NCBI RefSeq assembly: GCF_001911425.1
Contig: NZ_MPPL01000001.1
Coordinates: 766,773 to 808,751, forward strand
From: Mucilaginibacter polytrichastri
GTDB lineage: Bacteria > Bacteroidota > Bacteroidia > Sphingobacteriales > Sphingobacteriaceae
DNA length: 41,979 nt
Direction of reading: 5' to 3'
Part shown: positions 34,971 through 41,979 of the stretch, one piece after another
Layout: every line of letters starts with the position of its first letter
Position numbering within the stretch: position 1 is the stretch's first letter
Position numbers and translations under genes: made by a program
Notes under the pieces: generated by a model
Databases searched by the model: none
Seen by the model: the letters and a program-made list of their open reading frames with translations, nothing else
Told to the model about the DNA's origin: nothing

Positions 34971-35738
34971 ATGGGACTTATAAAAATTAATGGTATCAAG
35001 CTTTATGTGGAAGTTAAAGGAACTGGATTCCCTGTTATTTTAATCCATGGAGTTGGCGGAGATCATCAGGCACATTTAAGCAATATAATTGAACCACTGT
35101 CTAAAAACTTCAAAACGGTAGCATTGGATTGCCGTGGTCATGGACAGTCAGATAAACCGTTAGAATTTACCATTGAAGATCATGTGAATGATATTTTAGG
35201 AATCATGAATCATTTTGAGTTCAAAAAAGTGCATTTGCTTGGCGTATCCATGGGCAGTTATATTGCTCAACTGGTTGCTATTACAGCTCCGGATCGTATT
35301 GATAAGCTAATATTAACTGTTACAAAATCTAATGGCCTTACCTCTTCGATACAGCGTTTGTTTAAAGAAAACGAAAATCAAATAAAGGGTCTGGACATGC
35401 ATCAAACCATATTGAAACTATTGAAATTTATGGTTTACAATACCGAACTGATGAAAAATCATTTGGAGATATTTGAAACAAAACTGAGCCCCGATCAATT
35501 TAATGCGGCCAATAAAGCCATTGGCGCCTTCGATTTCAGAAAGGAACTCTCAAAGATAAAAGCAAAAACATTGGTGATCAGCGGCAAGCATGATGGTCTG
35601 AATTCGCCCGATGACGGAAAGGAGGTTGCTTCACTAATAAAAAATGCAACATTTGTAGAAATGCAATACTCCGGACACGCACCTATGTTTGAAGAACCGG
35701 ATACTTATATTAATATCATTGAGGGCTTTTTGTTATAA
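34971..35738 (+). CDS. Alpha/beta-fold hydrolase
   Basis: A 255-residue soluble hydrolase. The oxyanion-hole region is ILIHGVGGDHQ; the nucleophile is Ser93 in LLGVSMGSYIA; Asp208 (SGKHDGLN) and His236 (YSGHAPMFEEPD) complete the triad. It looks like a small esterase or ring-opening hydrolase of the 3-oxoadipate enol-lactonase style (DCRGHGQSDKP is common to that group), but no pathway genes are beside it, so the substrate is unknown. The gene appears more AT-rich than its neighbours by eye, which could mean later acquisition; this is weak evidence. Confidence 0.88.
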   Translation: MGLIKINGIKLYVEVKGTGFPVILIHGVGGDHQAHLSNIIEPLSKNFKTVALDCRGHGQSDKPLEFTIEDHVNDILGIMNHFEFKKVHLLGVSMGSYIAQLVAITAPDRIDKLILTVTKSNGLTSSIQRLFKENENQIKGLDMHQTILKLLKFMVYNTELMKNHLEIFETKLSPDQFNAANKAIGAFDFRKELSKIKAKTLVISGKHDGLNSPDDGKEVASLIKNATFVEMQYSGHAPMFEEPDTYINIIEGFLL

Positions 35739-35925
35739 AAGTAACGGACTAACAATATTAATATCCCCAAATTCAGCCTAAGTGCAGTAAATTATAACAA
35801 GCTCCTTTGCGTTTTCTTGGAGCAAACCTGGATGCTATCTGCTGTTTTGGCAGCTTAGGTTCCCGACTTTTCAATAGTTTGTTGGGGCTGTTTCAGTTTT
35901 AAGTGATAAGGTTCAGGTATCGATA

Positions 35926-37599
35926 TTATTTTTTTGAAGAAAAGCTAAGTTTCAGGTTGATACCACTTGCCCCAAAGCGAATATCCTGCGTACCCAGGCC
36001 ATTGAGGGGGTATTTAAGAAACGGCTCGATAACCAGCCGGGTATTTTTACCCATGGGGTAACCAATACCAAATGACAGATTGAGAGTTTTGGCAAAATCA
36101 AACGTGCTGAAATGTTGCGTGGTAGTACTTTCCTGCGTTTGCTGGGTGGCACTGTTAACCGTTGCTAAGCCATTAGCAAAAGCAGCGACACCGTTAGCAT
36201 TACCATAAGAATAGGTAGAACGATAACTTTCGTTAATATACGTGCCCGAACTGATACCTGCAGAAATATAAGTATCATTTTTCTGTGGATTAAACTGGTA
36301 TTTAATATTTAGAGGTATATCCAACCCAACCAGGCTTGCATTATAATTTTTTACCGTAGGCCCCGCATCCCTTAAAGCCGAACTGACAAAACTCGACGAA
36401 TTATAAACAACGGCTGCAGCTGCTGTTTTGTTAACCATGGCCAGGGCGCGTGCATTAACTTGCTGGGGTATATTATTATCGCTGCTATAGCTTAACCTGT
36501 TTTGGCCTATTGATAAACCGGTGGTTAGCTTAAAATTACTGCTTATTTTAAAGTCCGACGAAAAACCTCCGCCCACATTCAACTGGTTTTCGCTGCCTTT
36601 GGCATAGTTAAAATAAGTGGCAGCGTATAAGCTCAATATCATAGCCCTGTCGTTTTTAACTACCTCGCTTTTTTGGGTAGCATTTTTTGCCAGTACTTGC
36701 CGACGGGCATCATCGGCAGCTATCATTTTTAAAACGGCATCTTGTTTTTGCACTACTACAGATGCTACTTGTGTTGGTTTTACAGGTTGCGGTATGGTTG
36801 CTATTTTTGCTGAGGCATTGTTGGCCGCACTATCTGTTATGGCATTTGTTTGTGTGTCTGTAGTTAATGGATTTACTTTAACCATACTTTGGGTGGTACG
36901 CCCGGCTTTAATACCAGCGACATATTGATTAACCGTGATACCAGTAGGTAAAGTACTTGCACCGGCTATTTGTATGCCGTTATTAGTTTTTACCGTACCC
37001 CTAATGGTTTTTTCTGTTTGTTTATCTGCAAAAGATTCACCAGAGGTTAGGCGTGTTGATTGTAACGGCTGGGCATTGGCAGGTAGATTGTTTTCTGAAG
37101 ATTGTTCCTTAGTTGGCAAATGATGTTGCATCGTATGCGCTACCGGTGCTGTAGATATGCCCGTGCTTTTTGGTAAAGTTGCATCTGCCGTTAATGGTGC
37201 AACTTTTTGTGTTGGTGGTTTTGCTGCCACCTGCACTGTAGTTTCGTCAGTACTAACTTTTGCCGGCGATTTTGCCGCTAAAGATGTAGATGCCGTATTT
37301 TTATTAACAGCAATAGCTTCATTATTATCAACAGGGGCAGATTTATGCTCCTCATTTTTAATTTTGTCAGGCTGATAAGCTACCTGTTGTGTTGGTTGCG
37401 GATAAAAAAACCAGGTACCCATGCATACTAATAATACCGCAGCGGCAGAGTACCACCACCAGGCTATTACCCGGTTTTTCTTTTCTTCCGGAAATTTTTG
37501 GCGCAGCAATTCCCATCCCGCATCTGCAGTATCATCCGTATAGTTGTCAAATACTTCCCGGATGCGGTTTTTAAGGTCGTTATCCAGTTGATCACTCAT
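35926..37599 (-). CDS. Anti-sigma-like inner-membrane protein with C-terminal beta-barrel domain
   Basis: A 557-residue protein with three parts. Residues 1-44 are cytoplasmic and charged (LKNRIREVFDNY, GWELLRQKFPEEKKNR); residues 45-66 are one membrane helix (WWWYSAAAVLLVCMGTWFF); residues 67-318 are a long Lys/Thr/Ala/Gln-rich linker; residues 319-557 read as an outer-membrane beta-barrel domain (LYAATYFNYA, DFKISSNFKLTTGLSIG, NIKYQF, LNLSFGIGYP, ending NLKLSFSSKK). The start overlaps the sigma-factor gene by 8 bp, so it is the probable anti-sigma partner. A helix anchored in the inner membrane joined to a barrel domain would bridge the envelope. The assignment as anti-sigma is by position and layout. 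Confidence 0.75.
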   Translation of the reverse strand: MSDQLDNDLKNRIREVFDNYTDDTADAGWELLRQKFPEEKKNRVIAWWWYSAAAVLLVCMGTWFFYPQPTQQVAYQPDKIKNEEHKSAPVDNNEAIAVNKNTASTSLAAKSPAKVSTDETTVQVAAKPPTQKVAPLTADATLPKSTGISTAPVAHTMQHHLPTKEQSSENNLPANAQPLQSTRLTSGESFADKQTEKTIRGTVKTNNGIQIAGASTLPTGITVNQYVAGIKAGRTTQSMVKVNPLTTDTQTNAITDSAANNASAKIATIPQPVKPTQVASVVVQKQDAVLKMIAADDARRQVLAKNATQKSEVVKNDRAMILSLYAATYFNYAKGSENQLNVGGGFSSDFKISSNFKLTTGLSIGQNRLSYSSDNNIPQQVNARALAMVNKTAAAAVVYNSSSFVSSALRDAGPTVKNYNASLVGLDIPLNIKYQFNPQKNDTYISAGISSGTYINESYRSTYSYGNANGVAAFANGLATVNSATQQTQESTTTQHFSTFDFAKTLNLSFGIGYPMGKNTRLVIEPFLKYPLNGLGTQDIRFGASGINLKLSFSSKK

Positions 37600-38146
37600 G
37601 TTTCTGCGCTTCTGCGTTAATAATATTTCTTAATTTCTCTTTGGCCCTGCTCAGGTATACCCTTGACGAGCTGGCCGGTATTTCTAAAGTTTCGGCTATT
37701 TCATCATGGGTGTAACCGTCAATTTCGTACATATTAAAAATGGTGCGTTGTATGGCCGGTAGGGCGTCCATCATTTTTAAAATATCAGCGGCATCTAAAC
37801 GGCCCGACGGATTATTGCCACTGTGTATTTGTATATTATCGTCAATCTCCAGATTGAGCTGATGTTTCATATCCTTACGCCGCCTATCTATGGTGGTATT
37901 TACTACAATGGTACGCAGCCATGCTTTAAACACTTTATTGCTGTCGTAATTATGTATGGCTTTAAATACTTTTATAAACGCATCATTAACAGCCTCTAAA
38001 GCATCATCGCGGTTAAAACTGTAACGCAAGCTGATACCCATAGCATAGCCATAGAAGTGTTTATACAACATTTCCTGGTATTTAAGGCTGCCTTTTTTAC
38101 ATTGGCTGATCAATTCATCCTCAGCAATGCCACGCGTATTTTGCAT
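37592..38146 (-). CDS. ECF-type RNA polymerase sigma factor
   Basis: A 184-residue sigma-70 family protein of the ECF group. Region 2 includes YSFNRDDALEAVNDAFIKVF then KAIHNYDSNKVFKAWLRTI; region 4 is a helix-turn-helix FNMYEIDGYTHDEIAETLEI then PASSSRVYLSRAKEKLRNI. There is no region 1 or 3. It should direct RNA polymerase to a small regulon, probably including its own operon. Its stop overlaps the next gene, the anti-sigma/barrel protein, by 8 bp. A -7-like box of the housekeeping type lies at 38239-38246, about 92 bp upstream. Confidence 0.93.
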   Translation of the reverse strand: MQNTRGIAEDELISQCKKGSLKYQEMLYKHFYGYAMGISLRYSFNRDDALEAVNDAFIKVFKAIHNYDSNKVFKAWLRTIVVNTTIDRRRKDMKHQLNLEIDDNIQIHSGNNPSGRLDAADILKMMDALPAIQRTIFNMYEIDGYTHDEIAETLEIPASSSRVYLSRAKEKLRNIINAEAQKHE

Positions 38147-38238
38147 TAATTATTTTTGGCCCCGGCTGATGATTATGCTGTTTATTAAAGCATTACGCAC
38201 CAAAGGTTTATAGTGATACATAGTGTGTAATTTATTTG

Positions 38239-38246
38239 CAAAATTA
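38239..38246 (-). promoter_or_regulatory. Candidate -7 box (TAATTTTG) for the sigma-factor operon
   Basis: On the minus strand TAATTTTG matches TAnnTTTG, about 92 bp upstream of the ATG at 38146. That would leave a fairly long leader. A separate ECF-dependent promoter cannot be recognised by eye. Confidence 0.4.
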
Positions 38247-38278
38247 ACACATCGGTTTACTTATATACATTATAAACA

Positions 38279-38304
38279 AAGCCCCCCGATGTACCGGGAG
38301 GCTT
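38279..38304 (-). terminator. Intrinsic terminator of the small lipoprotein gene
   Basis: AAGCCCCCCG and CGGGAGGCTT pair over 10 bp with one position that is a G-U wobble in the minus-strand RNA; the loop is ATGTAC. CTTTGTTTATAATG follows on the minus strand. It lies about 30 bp past the lipoprotein stop. Confidence 0.75.
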
Positions 38305-38334
38305 CTATGACAATTAAAGGAGTTAAAACGCTCG

Positions 38335-38772
38335 TTAATTTGTTTTCTTCAGTACGTATTGGTAAGCTAAGGTATCATTAGCTGCCTGTATCTGAAAATT
38401 GGTACCATCATAGGCATATTGATAGGTGCCTGACAGGTGAATTTTAGGTAAAATACCTGTAGCATTAGCCGGTATGGTTTTATCTATAAACTGTATATAG
38501 GCCGAGTTCATTGAAAAATCGCCATAGCTGCCTGCATGGTAAAGTACGGTATCGCCGGTAATTTTATAGCCTGTTGCTGTACTGATGGTTAAAACTAAGT
38601 TAGATTTTTTAGTGGTATCCAGCTTGCCGGTGGTTGGGTTACGGTGTACCACTCTAAACTGACCACTAAAATTACCCGATGGAACAGCGATTGGGGTATT
38701 ATCACTGCTGCTTTTCATACAACTGCTTAATGCCATAACAGCAAGTGGGAGTAAGTAGATTAATTTACGCAT
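38335..38772 (-). CDS. Small predicted lipoprotein
   Basis: A 145-residue protein with a lipoprotein signal (MRKLIYLLPLAVMALSSC; Cys18) followed by a Ser/Asn-rich linker and a beta-rich domain (NFSGQFRVVHRNPTTGKLD, NLVLTISTATGYKITGD, IHLSGTYQYAYDG). The alternating strands resemble small lipocalin-like or immunoglobulin-like lipoproteins common in Bacteroidota, but no named family is clear. It is probably exported to the outer membrane. It is followed by a terminator and then by the sigma-factor gene on the same strand, so it is likely a separate unit. Confidence 0.8.
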   Translation of the reverse strand: MRKLIYLLPLAVMALSSCMKSSSDNTPIAVPSGNFSGQFRVVHRNPTTGKLDTTKKSNLVLTISTATGYKITGDTVLYHAGSYGDFSMNSAYIQFIDKTIPANATGILPKIHLSGTYQYAYDGTNFQIQAANDTLAYQYVLKKTN

Positions 38773-38836
38773 AAATATTTTATTCTTTACTTCATTACGT
38801 TGCTTAAAATGTAAACGTTACAGCGGTTAAAAATAT

Positions 38837-39643
38837 TTATAGTTTTTTTGCCTCGTTCCAGTAAACATCCATTTCGGCCAAGGTCATGTCCTGCAATTGC
38901 TGGTTGTTCTCTTTGGCTTTACTTTCCAGATATTGAAAACGCTTAATAAACTTGCGGTTTGTTTTTTCTAAAGCATTCTCGGGGTTAATGTCAACAAAAC
39001 GTGCGTAGTTGATGAGCGAGAATAGCAGGTCGCCAAATTCGCCTTCGGCTTTTTCAGCATCAATAGTTTCGCCTTCGGGTACGTTCAGTTCGTCTTTAAA
39101 CTCCTGGATCTCTTCTTCCACCTTTTCCCAAACCTGTGTTTTATTTTCCCAGTCGAAGCCAATACCACGGGCTTTCTCCTGTATCCGCGATGCCTTAACC
39201 AAGGCGGGTAGTGAAGCGGGTACACCGCCTAAAACAGATTTATTACCTTTCTCTTTCAGCTTAATTTGTTCCCAGTTGCGTTTTACGTCAGCTTCGTCCT
39301 TAACAGTGGTATCACTATAGATATGCGGATGGCGGTTAATGAGTTTATCGCAAATACCATTCAGTACATCGGTAATATTAAAATCATTGGTTTCAGACCC
39401 TATTTTGGCATAGAAAACCAAATGCAACATTACATCACCCAGTTCCTTACGTACTTCATCCATGTCGTTACTCAGTATCGCGTCAGATAGTTCGTAGGTT
39501 TCTTCGATGGTAAGGTGGCGCAGGCTTTCCATGGTTTGTTTCATATCCCATGGGCAGTTGGCCCGCAGGTCGTCCATAATGGTAAGCAGGCGCTCGAAAG
39601 AACCAGCCGGCGTAGCAGAAGTAATAGGAGGGGTAATAGCCAT
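38837..39643 (-). CDS. mazG: Nucleoside triphosphate pyrophosphohydrolase MazG
   Basis: A 268-residue cytoplasmic enzyme that hydrolyses NTPs and dNTPs to monophosphate and PPi, cleaning damaged nucleotides. Two MazG repeats are visible. The first has CPWDMKQTMESLRHLTIEET with metal ligands in EETYELSDAI and ELGDVMLHLVFYA; the second has WEKVEEEIQEFKDEL and EFGDLLFSLINYARF. The C-terminal NALEKTNRKFIKRFQYLE is usual for the family. Length matches the E. coli protein. It is the second minus-strand gene after mnmD, about 100 bp from it. Confidence 0.96.
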   Translation of the reverse strand: MAITPPITSATPAGSFERLLTIMDDLRANCPWDMKQTMESLRHLTIEETYELSDAILSNDMDEVRKELGDVMLHLVFYAKIGSETNDFNITDVLNGICDKLINRHPHIYSDTTVKDEADVKRNWEQIKLKEKGNKSVLGGVPASLPALVKASRIQEKARGIGFDWENKTQVWEKVEEEIQEFKDELNVPEGETIDAEKAEGEFGDLLFSLINYARFVDINPENALEKTNRKFIKRFQYLESKAKENNQQLQDMTLAEMDVYWNEAKKL

Positions 39644-39697
39644 ATTTGTAAATATAGTTTTGAATTTTGAAAAGGTGATTTAGCGCGTAAATATACT

Positions 39698-39750
39698 TAT
39701 GAATTAGCGCACTTCACAGAATCACTAATTCATAACTCACTAACTCGTAA
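39698..39750. repeat. Heptad-based repeat at the end of mnmD
   Basis: On the minus strand the sequence falls into 7-mers GAGTTAG, TGAGTTA, TGAATTA, GTGATTC, and ends ATTCATA; TATGAATTAG (39698-39707) pairs exactly with CTAATTCATA (39725-39734). The mnmD stop codon TAG (39740-39742) is part of the first unit. Confidence 0.6.
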
Positions 39751-40420
39751 TTGCTTTCACCGCTCTCAGCATTTCGCGTTTGCCGGGTGCTCCGGGGGCT
39801 TTCTCCACTTTTAAACCAAGTGCTTTCAGTATGCGTTTAAGGTTGCCGGTAATGGCATAGGTAACAAACACGCCACCGGGTTTCAAAAATTTGGCAGTGT
39901 GGTTAATGGCCTCTTCCGTCCACATTTCGGGCTGATTAGCAGAGGCGAAAGCATCGAAGTAAATAACATCGAATAGTTTGTCGCTGTCGAAGTTTTTCAG
40001 TTGCCTGTTATCAGTTGTCAGTTGTGTGTACTGATTAATTACTATATCATGGCCCAATGATGCCCTGTACTGCTTTAAAAAGCTTTCCCAAACAGGGGCA
40101 GATACATATTCCTCATAACCTGTCTGCGCGATCATTTCTTCGGTCAAAGGGTAGGCTTCGATACCAACATAATTAAGGCTGATCTCTTTGGCAGTGCAGT
40201 AATCGGCCGTAATTAAAAAATTAAGGCCGGTGCCCAGGCCTACTTCTAAAATACTTACCTCAGTTAAATCCCTGCCTGCCAAAAAATAGCGTAACCCAGA
40301 GTTTAAAAACACATGCTGGCTCTCCTGCAATGCGCCATTACGCGAATGGTACAGCTCGCCCACCTGTTCGTTGTAGATGGTTTTAGATCCGTCGGCAGTG
40401 GTTACTATAGAGAGGTTCAT
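39740..40420 (-). CDS. mnmD: tRNA 5-methylaminomethyl-2-thiouridine methyltransferase MnmD
   Basis: A 226-residue SAM-dependent methyltransferase without the FAD domain found in E. coli MnmC. The SAM loop is ILEVGLGTGLNFLITA; YFDAFASANQPEMWTEEAI is the signature of the MnmC methyltransferase (DUF752) family; KPGGVFVTYAITGNLKRIL and KAPGAPGKREMLRA complete the fold. It should methylate nm5s2U34 to mnm5s2U34 in tRNAs for Lys, Glu and Gln, or a related intermediate. The ATG at 40420 (MNLSIVTTADGSKTIYNEQV) fits the family start. The last codons (ITS, stop) are contributed by the heptad repeat at 39698-39750. Confidence 0.92.
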   Translation of the reverse strand: MNLSIVTTADGSKTIYNEQVGELYHSRNGALQESQHVFLNSGLRYFLAGRDLTEVSILEVGLGTGLNFLITADYCTAKEISLNYVGIEAYPLTEEMIAQTGYEEYVSAPVWESFLKQYRASLGHDIVINQYTQLTTDNRQLKNFDSDKLFDVIYFDAFASANQPEMWTEEAINHTAKFLKPGGVFVTYAITGNLKRILKALGLKVEKAPGAPGKREMLRAVKAITS

Positions 40421-40470
40421 TTGATTATGATGAATAATAAATAGTGTAAATGAGTGATTTGAAACAAACT

Positions 40471-40636
40471 TTTAAGTCGGTAAAAAAGTACGTTTAAGTT
40501 AGTAAAAATGGAACAGCTGCATGTTTAAACATCTTTTTAAGATCCTGTAAGTCAATAAAATAAAAATCTATTTCTAATAGATAAATACTTTTAAGTCTGC
40601 AAATTGGAACAGGTGGCACATGTGGAACTGTTCCAC
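40471..40636. repeat. Direct repeats and operator-like palindrome upstream of mnmD
   Basis: In the gap between the rhodanese gene and mnmD a word like TTTAAGTCNGTAAAAAT recurs at 40471-40488, 40493-40509, 40547-40565 and 40590-40605; two copies run on into TGGAACAG (40509-40516 and 40605-40612). A third half-site forms a palindrome GTGGAACTGTTCCAC at 40622-40636. Repeated half-sites plus a palindrome look like regulator binding sites, but a degenerate tandem repeat is equally possible. No gene is visible in the 244-bp gap. Confidence 0.5.
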
Positions 40637-40664
40637 TCCAGTATCGCTGCTGTTTGTCTTGATT

Positions 40665-41979
40665 CTAAACGAAGTATTCTACAATGGCATCACTCAAATC
40701 ATACACCGGCACGTTGGTAATCTGCGCAGCAATAATACTGCTGGCCGCCGCCGAGCGGTAACCTGCGGCACAGTGAACTACGATGGGTTTATCCGTTGGG
40801 ATATTTTGTACTTGTTCGCGTATTTCGGGCAGGGGGATGGTAAGCGCATTGTCAAAGATCATTGATTGGTTGATCTCGTTCCAGTTGCGCACATCTACAA
40901 TGGTATATTTTTCGGGATGATCTTTAAAATCTTCCTGGTTCAATACAGCCGAATGATAAGTAGCATGGTCTGGGCGAAGTAAAGCTCCTTTAATGTTTTT
41001 TTCGTAACCAATTTTGGCTGCTTTAGTAATTACCGAATCGAGGCTTTGCTCATCGGCTGCTATCAGGTAAAAAGGTTCACCGGGGTTAAGCAACGCACCT
41101 AACCAGGTTTCAAATTTGCCGCCTTCCTGTATGTTTACCGAGCCGTTTACATGCCCCTTTTTAAAGTCTGCTTCGGGGCGTACATCAATTACCGGTATAC
41201 CAGCTTCAAGTTTAGTATTGCGCCCAATTTTGGGCACCGATGCAATGCTTTCACTAAATGAGGGTGCGCCCTGTTTGTTCAGCTCTACATCGTAGCCAAA
41301 GTAACGTGGCATAAAGGGCTGGTCGGCAGTCATGAGGTCTACAAACTGCAACTCATCCATCAGTTGCAGTGCATAGTTTTCACTAATCTCTTTACCAATG
41401 GTACTTTGCAGATCGGGGCTCATGTTTTTACCACATAGCGACCCGGGGCCATGTGCCGGGTAAACCACTACATGATGTGGCAAGGTCATCAGCTTTTCGC
41501 GGGTAGAGTGGTAGAGCTGGCGGGACAGTTCTTCTTTTTTGGCGGTTATATTGCCCACACTTTCGCGCAGATCGGGCCGGCCAACATCACCTGCAAACAG
41601 GGTGTCGCCGGTAAATATGGCGGTGGTATGGCCGTTCTCGTCCTCTGCCAAAATACAGATAGAATCGGGCGAGTGGCCGGGGGTATTTATCGCCTTAAGT
41701 TTAATATCATTGAGTTTTATTTCGTCGCCTTCGTCAAAGGTTTCGTGCGGGTAGCCCGCGCCAACCAGTTTGCTTACATAAATAGTAGCGCCGGTTTGCT
41801 GATGAATTTCGAGGTGCGAACTCACAAAATCGGCATGGGGGTGGGTTTCTATCACACCAACCAGGTTGGCTTGGTGCAGGGTAGCCAAATCATAATAGGG
41901 TTGCGGGTTACGGGCAGGATCAATAACAATCATTTTGCCGGCCCTTATTACGGCATACGAAGCATGCGCCAGGCCTTTA
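40665..41979 (-). CDS. Metallo-beta-lactamase fold / double rhodanese protein, 5' end outside the window
   Basis: At least 437 residues; the frame continues past the right edge with KGLAHASYAVIRAGKM, so the ATG at 41933 is internal. The N-terminal domain is a persulfide-dioxygenase-like MBL hydrolase: ETHPHADFVSSH, NTPGHSPDS, IFTGDTLFAGDVGRPDL and YPAHGPGSLCG. Two rhodanese domains follow: the first (IPVIDVRPEADFKKGHVNGS) has no Cys in its active loop (YLIAADEQS); the second (YTIVDVRNWNE) has the catalytic Cys in VHCAAGYRSAAAS. Related ETHE1/CstB-type enzymes oxidise persulfides and transfer sulfur, so sulfide detoxification is the likely role. Confidence 0.9.
   Translation of the reverse strand, partial: KGLAHASYAVIRAGKMIVIDPARNPQPYYDLATLHQANLVGVIETHPHADFVSSHLEIHQQTGATIYVSKLVGAGYPHETFDEGDEIKLNDIKLKAINTPGHSPDSICILAEDENGHTTAIFTGDTLFAGDVGRPDLRESVGNITAKKEELSRQLYHSTREKLMTLPHHVVVYPAHGPGSLCGKNMSPDLQSTIGKEISENYALQLMDELQFVDLMTADQPFMPRYFGYDVELNKQGAPSFSESIASVPKIGRNTKLEAGIPVIDVRPEADFKKGHVNGSVNIQEGGKFETWLGALLNPGEPFYLIAADEQSLDSVITKAAKIGYEKNIKGALLRPDHATYHSAVLNQEDFKDHPEKYTIVDVRNWNEINQSMIFDNALTIPLPEIREQVQNIPTDKPIVVHCAAGYRSAAASSIIAAQITNVPVYDLSDAIVEYFV

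Noticed and set aside
23113..35738. A defence or mobile island in the repeat-rich half.
   Set aside because: No restriction, toxin-antitoxin, retron, integrase or phage gene is present; all genes are metabolic, envelope or translation genes.

Overview
The window looks like ordinary chromosome from a Bacteroidota bacterium of the family Sphingobacteriaceae (Mucilaginibacter or a close relative is my best guess; this is inference from gene content, moderate GC, short AT-rich promoters of the TAnnTTTG type, almost no Shine-Dalgarno sequences, and family-typical proteins such as DUF4294, DUF6588, BshB1, FucP-like sugar permeases and a combined anti-sigma/beta-barrel protein). No phage, integrase, transposase, CRISPR array, tRNA or rRNA gene was seen.

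Layout. 1-4.1 kb: the 5' end of a LysE-type exporter, two FucP/GluP-type sugar permeases in tandem with a perfect 30-bp inverted repeat between them, and a dCMP deaminase. 4.1-9 kb: cmk, arfB, an LpxR-like outer-membrane enzyme and lon. 9.3-12 kb: a TPR protein, a small lipoprotein and gpmI. 12.2-15.3 kb: a plus-strand group nadC-plsY-M48 peptidase-DUF2071. 15.3-21.1 kb: minus-strand pabB, purA, a Fur-family regulator and a long RelA/SpoT protein. 21.2-23 kb: a tight DUF4294-glutathione peroxidase-bshB1 group (thiol redox). 23.1-27.5 kb: an unknown small protein, lysine 6-aminotransferase, a cluster of REP-like palindromes, an ACC-deaminase-like enzyme and a DUF6588 outer-membrane protein. 27.7-31.6 kb: rluD, a class IV aminotransferase (candidate pabC), a palindrome-rich spacer, a DUF3050 protein and fmt. 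31.7-35.7 kb: a four-helix-bundle protein, a NamZ-like (DUF1343) protein, a LolC/E-type permease and an alpha/beta hydrolase. 35.9-40.4 kb: an ECF sigma factor with its overlapping anti-sigma/beta-barrel partner, a lipoprotein, mazG and mnmD. 40.7 kb to the end: a metallo-beta-lactamase/rhodanese protein cut by the window edge.

Most genes are housekeeping (nucleotide, NAD, folate and phospholipid synthesis, glycolysis, translation, proteolysis, stringent response). The less ordinary content is between genes. Eight intergenic or gene-end sites carry AT-rich arrays of degenerate 7-bp units, mostly arranged as inverted repeats; seven of the eight lie directly 3' of a gene and several begin in the stop codon itself. 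There are also two or three REP-like palindrome families, and intrinsic terminators that overlap the promoter or coding sequence of the next gene (gpmI/lipoprotein and purA/pabB).
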